Part shown: positions 57,884-64,000 of the stretch, one piece after another
How positions within the stretch are numbered: the stretch's first letter is position 1
How the letters are laid out: the number at the start of each line of letters is the position of its first letter
Source: Fremontodendron californicum
Lineage: Eukaryota; Streptophyta; Magnoliopsida; Malvales; Malvaceae
DNA: 64,000 nt
Direction of reading: 5' to 3'
Assembly: GCA_030761205.1 (NCBI GenBank)
Contig: JAULJL010000005.1
Location: 10,937,501 to 11,001,500, forward strand
The notes under the pieces: generated by a model
Database searches by the model: none
Told to the model about the DNA's origin: nothing
Seen by the model: the letters and a program-made list of their open reading frames with translations, nothing else
Position numbers and translations under genes: made by a program

Positions 57884-59428
57884 ATGATTTAGGATTTCGT
57901 TTATTTTTGTCTACTATTTTTTTTTATGAGTCTTTATTATTATTATTATTATTTTTTTTAGTGTGTTTTAGTTCCTTTTTAATACAATGATGAGATATGA
58001 ATTGCATAAGTCTAAAACAGATTTATTAGTGAGAAGATTTTCATGAGAATTGAGCTTGATGTCAACCTTTTTATGAGCCAATGTTAATATGATATGTTGA
58101 TTGAGAAAGAAGCATGTTTAGACTTAATCTGACTTGTATAATAATCCTTGTGAGTTTTTGAGCCTATAATGATTGATGCATTATACAAATCAATCTAATT
58201 TCTTTCTTGAGTGCTCTTATGATTACATGATTCTCTAGAACTTGCTTTAAACCGTTTGAGACTATATTGATACATGTGACAACATGAATATGATAGAGGC
58301 ATTAGGATTATAACCAGAGCCAAACAGCCATCCATTATTAATGTTCTAAGAGAACATCCCCACTAGTGAGCCAATTTGAGCCTACATTAAATATGATGTT
58401 TTATTGGTAACCACAACTTACACCTAGCCTAAATATACTTATATCCTTACCCTTGTTCTAAAGATGGATTATATATTTTGAGACATATTGCAAAAAAACA
58501 AGGGATATTTTTAGTTAAAAATTTGGGTTAGAAACAAGAAATAAGTGTGGGGGGAAAAGAAAAGAAAAGTCAAGAGAAAAAGAAATGGAATACTGGCAAA
58601 TACATTCCTATGTAAAAAAAAAAAATATATGAATCATCTCTTGAATTTGTGGAAAAAGAAAAAGATGTTACAAAGTTGTTTAGAATGAAGAAAAGGCCCA
58701 ACATGAATATCCGGCCTAGGTGACTATGTACTTGTAAAGAGTTTTGAGAAGTTTCTTTGTATAATCTTTTTATGTCTCTAAACTTTATGAACTCTTTGGA
58801 ACCTTTGTGATATCTTTATCCTTTTGTTCTTCAACCACATTACAAACCCCTTGGCCCCATTACAAACTTGATTAAAGACCTCTTGATTCATGATGTTGTA
58901 TGATCTAAATAGGGGAGAATAGGTGGACAAGCAAGAATATGGTAGAACTGTTTTCATGAGATTGATTGAGTGTAAACACTTCACCACTACTTTAAAGAGT
59001 GAAAATCATGAGGGTATCCCATGTGAGAAGTTGAGATTAAATTTGAACATACAATATTTTGATTGAGATATGTTATGCTAATATTGGCTTAACTCAAACA
59101 ATTTACATTCAAGCATGATTTTTTGTGAAATTCTTTAAGCTATTGATTAGTTTATAAGACTTGTTCAAATATTGTCTCTAATTTGTATTGAAAGGATTAG
59201 GAGTAAATATTTTTAGTATATGTAGTTTATTTATATTTTAGTTTTTCAATGTTTGTGGGTATCGTTCTAGTAAACCCTCACGAGACTAAACTCGTCCACT
59301 AGGGACACCTAGGGGTTTAAAGGCTTGTGTCACATGCTAAGTGCCACCGTGATTTCCTACGAAAATGGATTAGATTAGATTTTCTTATTTTATTTTTATT
59401 GAGTCGTTGCTAGGGACTAGCAACAATC

Positions 59429-59442
59429 TAAGTGTGGGGGTG
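59429..59442 (+). other. Polypurine tract of the nested element
   Basis: 'taagtgtgggggtg' adjoining the TGATAACTCG start of the 3' LTR. Confidence 0.75.
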
Positions 59443-61450
59443 TGATAACTCGTATAATTATATAGTTTTTAGTTATGTTTTATTATTGTTTTGTGTCAAA
59501 TACGAGTTATTATTGTTTAGTCTAATTGTGTTTATGATCTTTTATATTTTTATGTAATTTGGTGTTTTTCACAAGTTTCTTTGAGTGATTTCAGATTACT
59601 AGAATTAAGGGCAAATCCAGTTCAGTTCCAGTTCCGATACCTTTTGCCATATCAGCTATATCTGGAGTTTCACTGAAGCAATAAGGCTGAAATTTGTAGC
59701 CGTGCAAAGCTAAGAGGCATATCTATCGTTTTCATGTTTTACACTTCTTGAAACGGAGTCGTTTTCCCTAGCGAAATCGACCATCAAGTTGGCTGATGTG
59801 CAATGATGTCTGTGCTGACCTGTTTTCGTATTTTGCCCATATCTGCTTATCCACATCAGAAAATGAGCTGATTCCAATGGCTATGGATCCGTAACTGATA
59901 CGGGAACCTTTGTCTAGAAGACCATATGATCAGATCAGGCCTCTAATATTGACGAAATCGACCATCAAATTGGCTGATGTGCAATGACGTCTGTGCTGAC
60001 CTGTTTTCGTATTTTGCCCATATCTGCTTATCCACATCAGCAAATGAGCTGATTCCAATGGCTATGGATCCGTAACTGATAGGGGAATCTTTTTCTAGAA
60101 GACCATGTGATCAGATCAGGCCTCCAACATTGACGAAATCGACCATCAAGTTGGCTGATCAAAATTGTCATACAATATGACGAAAATTGTTAGAAAAATT
60201 CACCCACCTATTATACCTACCTTTGAAATTTGTAAAGCTTGTCTCTTGTCATTTAGCCCTCCAAAATGTGTATAAATAGAGGGCCTTGGATGATTGTAGA
60301 GGATCATATTGTACATAGGTAGGATATTAGCCATTGTAATAAAATTCTCTAAGTTTTCTTCTTCTTTCTTTTCTCTAGTTTTGTTTTTCTTTAGAAAGAG
60401 CAAGAGGTTGGATAATTAATATTCTTCTTCTTCTTCTTTCTTTCTTTTATTTTCTTCTTAGATTCTATTTAATTTTATGTTTATAATGCCTATGCTAGGC
60501 TAAACTTCTATTTGGTTAAGGGTGATTTCAAAGCCCTAGACATGTTTTGTGATTGATTTTCAGATTCTATCTATCATTAATTTTCTATCAAAGTTGCTTA
60601 TGTTCTTCTACAAGAATTGTTCATGATGTTGTCTTGATTTATTTAGGTGTACAACTAGATAGATCTTGATAATTATCTATTGCTAGTCTAGGAGTCTTGA
60701 TCCGTGTAATTGTCTTGATTTCCTATTCATAAGTGGCAATTTGTGATTAATGATTATGGTCAAGTTTTCAATAATTGCAAAGTGGAACATAACCTAAGTT
60801 GAACAATCCGAGCTTATGTGTTTGTTGCTTAGACCAACCTATCTTTCTCATCATAAAGCTGCCATTAAATTGAATTTAGAGAGCTTATTCTAGGTTGTTT
60901 AATGGTTAGAGATTAAATAGAGAGCTTGTTCTATTTAACGACAAACTAAGGAAAGATTGGGATAACAGAGCTTGTTGTTATCTACGGTTGTTAACTTTGA
61001 TAGTTGGTTGATATTGATAGATCTGAAATTGATTCTTAATGATGTCTAGTGGTGGAGAATGAAACCTTAACCATATTTTTCATATTTGATTCTTCTTACT
61101 TACTTGTTTTCTTACTTTTAGTTTGCTTATTTTTTATATTTATTTTTATTGGCTGGTTATACCGCCTAATTTAGTATATATATATTTATTGGCTGGTTAT
61201 ACCGCCTAATTTAGTATATATATTTTTATTGGCTGGTTATACCGCCTTGCATCTTATTCTTATTATTTACTTTAGTTTAAATCTGGCTTCAAAAACCCCT
61301 TTTCTTTTATTGTTCTTGAATTTAAGTTTTAAACTATTAACTTATAAACTAAAACCCAATCCCTGAGGACTCGACCCTTGCTAACTACTATACTTACAAT
61401 TTATCTTTTTAGTGCAAGGTTAAATAAGATACACTCTTTTGGGTGCATCA
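59443..61450 (+). repeat. 3' LTR of the nested element
   Basis: 2,008 bp, the same length as the 5' LTR. Visual alignment shows four substitutions, all in the second 181-bp unit region (about 59954-60090), and no indels. Confidence 0.96.
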
Positions 61451-61455
61451 ATGTA

Positions 61456-62911
61456 ATAAGCAAATTAATGCATGAACATATACAAAGAAATCATGCTGAC
61501 TATGTTTGTTATGAATGCAATCTAATGCCAGGTATATACAGATAATGACTATGCATGTCATAGACGTGTCCTACAATGAATGACCATGCATGCTATGATG
61601 TCAAAATGATACATGCTAAGAATAAATGAATTAATACAAAGGTAGGTACAAAGAATGACCATGTATATCACAAATGTATTCTACAATGAATAATCATGCA
61701 TGTTATGACTGTAACACGATGTCAAAATGACACAAATAAATTAACCAATGATTACACGAAATTGGTGGGACCTAAATCTTGATTATTCAAAAATCTCATT
61801 ATGCAAGATTTGCCTCCTAATTTATGATGATTTTTTTTTTAAACATGTTTTTACTATGAAAAACCAACCATGTTATTTTCAAAAGAATTTTGGAATAATG
61901 GATCCTACAATGGTACAATATTCAAAATGTTCATGCAATACTACCGGTTTTATGAAATCATCAAATGAAACTATTATCACCATCCATTTTTTGCAAAAAC
62001 GAGATCAATAATACAACCAAAATGTACATGCTCTATTCACACATGTATGAAATGTGCAAAATGCAAAAATGCTTGAAAAAGGATTTTTTTTTTAAAAAAA
62101 AAACAGCTAATGAACATCTGCCCCAACAATATCTGCTTATTTAGGCATCACGATGCCTTCGAGGCGAAGTATCACATTTATTACGGGCGATGTACGTACA
62201 TCGTTGCCCGATCTACCACACTTATTGGAAGTGTAAAATAGGTAATAAAAAGTTTAGAAATGTCCCTCCATGTGTTCCTATTTTCGGTATATCTAACGAA
62301 AATTCGGGATGGCTTCGCCTAGGTTCACTATATGAGGGTGAATCGGTTCTAAGGCCCCGAATTGTTCCTCACTGTCGCCGGTGAAGGCTAGTAAGGCACC
62401 CCGATAAAAGCGAGTTCAATTCGTTAGAGTATATTTTGCTATGCCCTTGCGGAGGATCATCACGAAGGCATTAGGTACTTTATACTCCGAAAGTGTTTCA
62501 CTAGCCCATACGGAGGATCAATCACGAAGGCTTAGTTACTTTACTCCCAGTTAAAAGGACGGAACCCGGGTAGAGGATTCATGTTATGCAAATGCAAGTG
62601 AGTGTGTGTGGAGGAATAACAAACCTTTCACTACCTATTCTACAAACCTTATTCTAAATGCCCTAGCAATTAAAACATTCAAGAATAGTGTAACGCATTA
62701 ACCAACAAGCAATTATAATATACAACCTTAAATAACTAGAGAACAAAAATAAAATGCATGCACATGAGTATGAACATATTTAAAAACATTTTATTATTTT
62801 CAAAATTCTCCTTATTAAAAAAATATGGGAATTAAAATTAAATACCAATTAAACCAACAAAACCGAGACTTTGATAACACACGACTAATTCTAGGCCTGA
62901 CTCTCTAATAT
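61456..62911 (-). other. Leader of element 2
   Basis: Collinear in reverse with element 1 27522-28935 and 30320-30380. The ORF1 segment of element 1 is absent. It contains the conserved 16-bp palindrome at 62188-62203. Plus-strand frames at 61748-62011 and 62190-62384 are antisense shadows. Confidence 0.75.
62188..62203. promoter_or_regulatory. Perfect 16-bp palindrome in element 2 leader
   Basis: CGATGTACGTACATCG with outer gggc/gccc arms, at the place matching 28231-28246 of element 1, about 710 bp from the primer site. Confidence 0.55.
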
Positions 62912-62931
62912 GTCCCCAGTGGAGTCGCCAA
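62912..62931 (-). other. Primer binding site of element 2
   Basis: Reverse complement of 62912-62931 reads TTGGCGACTCCACTGGGGAC, identical to element 1. Confidence 0.8.
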
Positions 62932-62933
62932 GC

Positions 62934-64000
62934 TGTCGCAACCTAAAAAAAATAACGACGAGTCTCATCGCAAGACTTTATTATTCGTTAAGCGTGACAT
63001 TTAAAAAAAACCGACGAAAAGTCGACTTAATTCCTCTAGAAATGAAGGTTTTGAAAATGACCTTAAAAAAGACATGGAGTCGCCACCAATCTTTTTTAGC
63101 TAGGTGTGATCGGCCACCTATTAAAACCGGTTTTATAAAATATTTTAAAAATTAATTAAAACATTTTAAAAACCAATTTCAAGTCTGCGTTTTAAACCAG
63201 AGAAATCAAAGAAGCGGGTTCGGGAGTCGGTTACGTGCAGGGAAGGATTAGCACCCCCACAACGCCCGTATAAATCGGTACCTTATTAATCGTGTGTTAT
63301 CTCAAGTCTCGGTAAAAGTTGGTTTTAAATTTAGTATTTCAAATTAATTCCCAATTTAAAGAAAAATAATTCCATTTTTTATTGAAAATGATCCGGAATT
63401 TATAAATTCAAAATTTTCCTATATTCCCCAACAAACGTGGCAAAATATAGAAATTTTTATTAGTTTTGGAAAACTTTCTGAATCGTTCTCTTTTTTTTTT
63501 GAAAGAAAGATATTCCTTTATTAATAATAATTGATGATATTCCCTCCAGCAAACCCGGTAGAGAACTCATGAATTATTTTAACTCGGGAATATCTTTATT
63601 TTTATTGAAAACCATTATCTTTTTTGAAAACATTTAAAAAAAATGAATATGTATGGGCATGACATAAATAAAATGACATAGCAAAATCTAAATAATATAA
63701 TGCAACCTAAATGTCATGACACATAGAAATTATTATGGCAAGAATCACATATTATATAAAATGCATGAATATAAAAATGCAATGCATGAAATGTATTTTT
63801 TCCTTTAATTAAGGAAATCCGTATATCTAAAAAGATATCCGGCTACCTTAGGAAAATATGTCAAATTAAATATTCTAAAACCAAAATACTTTGTGATTGT
63901 TTGAAAACAATTTTGGAAAGCTTGAATTAAAAATAAAAACTGGGCTAAAATTTTTAAAATGACTCTAATTTCCTAAGTTTTAAAAAATCCGGACTTGGCT
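62934..64000 (-). repeat. 5' LTR of element 2, partial
   Basis: The 3' part (R-U5) of the 5' LTR, cut by the window end. It matches 41320-42220 with only a few differences (atctttatt for atatttatt near 63590, one base near 63640). Unlike the 3' LTR it has the complete, unscrambled end. Confidence 0.92.

Larger units (their letters stand above)
57600..59442 (+). other. Non-coding 3' region of the nested element
   Basis: No ORF. Holds the hairpin acattgaggacaatgt (57848-57863) followed by aattaagtgtggggggaa (57866-57883), a second 'aagtgtgggggg' near 58543 and the final polypurine tract at about 59429-59442. These motifs are characteristic of the 3' part of Athila elements. Confidence 0.75.
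52457..61450 (+). mobile_element. Nested Athila-like non-autonomous LTR retrotransposon carrying a LOG gene
   Basis: 8,994 bp, TGATAACTCG...GGGTGCATCA, flanked by the exact 5-bp duplication atgta (52452-52456 and 61451-61455). Removing it restores the element 2 leader as seen in element 1 ('gatgtatgtaataagcaaat'). The two LTRs are 2,008 bp each with four visible differences. The primer site matches tRNA-Asp, and the 'acattgaggacaatgt' plus 'aagtgtgggggg' motifs are typical of Athila. Inside are a reduced gag/protease-like ORF, a basic cysteine-cluster ORF and a LOG ORF. There is no reverse transcriptase or integrase. It is inserted antisense to element 2. Confidence 0.95.
41238..64000 (-). 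mobile_element. LTR retrotransposon 2, related to element 1, running off the window
   Basis: Minus-strand element. The 5' LTR is at 62934 to beyond 64000, the primer site at 62912-62931, gag at 50540-51997, tandem repeats at about 45830-47740, the polypurine tract at 45556-45568 and the 3' LTR at 41238-45555. It lacks pol and ORF1 of element 1. Its LTRs differ clearly from element 1 but are almost identical to each other over the ~1 kb visible, so it is an independent recent insertion. Its leader is interrupted by the LOG-carrying element (52457-61450). Confidence 0.9.

Overview
This is nuclear DNA from a flowering plant, almost certainly a eudicot. It is AT-rich and holds an intron-containing coiled-coil NBS-LRR resistance gene, hAT-type MITEs with 8-bp target duplications, and nested LTR retrotransposons with plant tRNA primer sites. 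I cannot name the species. No rRNA, tRNA, CRISPR or prokaryotic feature was seen.

Layout. 1-2.4 kb: AT-rich DNA with a foldback repeat. 2.4-9.6 kb, minus strand: a CC-NBS-LRR gene (RPS2 / At4g27190-like). I modelled it as five exons that all join in phase 0, about 1,690 codons; the last exon is uncertain. 9.6-17.8 kb: the 5' end and promoter of this gene are repeated in two further degenerate copies. The second and third copies belong to a roughly 3-kb tandem duplication that was later hit by hAT-like elements. 11.2-20.6 kb: four non-autonomous hAT-like elements (11244-11487, 15263-17052, 15876-16136 nested inside the previous one, 17923-20552), each with terminal inverted repeats and an exact 8-bp target duplication. 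21.1-22.7 kb: a DNA element with 32-bp perfect terminal inverted repeats, cut at its right end by a retrotransposon.

22.7-41.2 kb: LTR retrotransposon 1, plus strand, with 4.8-kb LTRs, an Ogre/Tat-type primer site, gag-like ORFs and no polymerase. 41.2-64 kb: a related element 2 on the minus strand, tail-to-tail with element 1 across a scrambled junction at about 41,237. Each has a gag broken by its own stop codons. Both carry W-box clusters in the LTR, a conserved 16-bp palindrome in the leader, and their own tandem repeats between gag and the polypurine tract.

52,457-61,450: a third LTR element inserted in the leader of element 2 (5-bp duplication atgta, two 2,008-bp LTRs with four differences, Athila-type tRNA-Asp primer site). 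It has no polymerase. It carries a reduced Athila gag/protease-like ORF, a small basic cysteine-cluster protein resembling the nucleic-acid-binding proteins of carla-like plant RNA viruses, and a full-length intronless LOG (cytokinin riboside 5'-monophosphate phosphoribohydrolase) ORF followed by an A27 tract. This cargo is the most unusual content of the window: a retrotransposon that appears to have captured a cytokinin-activating enzyme as cDNA next to a possible silencing-suppressor-like gene.

Insertion order inferred: TIR element, then LTR element 1; element 2, then the LOG-carrying element inside it. The near-identical LTR pairs indicate that all three LTR insertions are recent.
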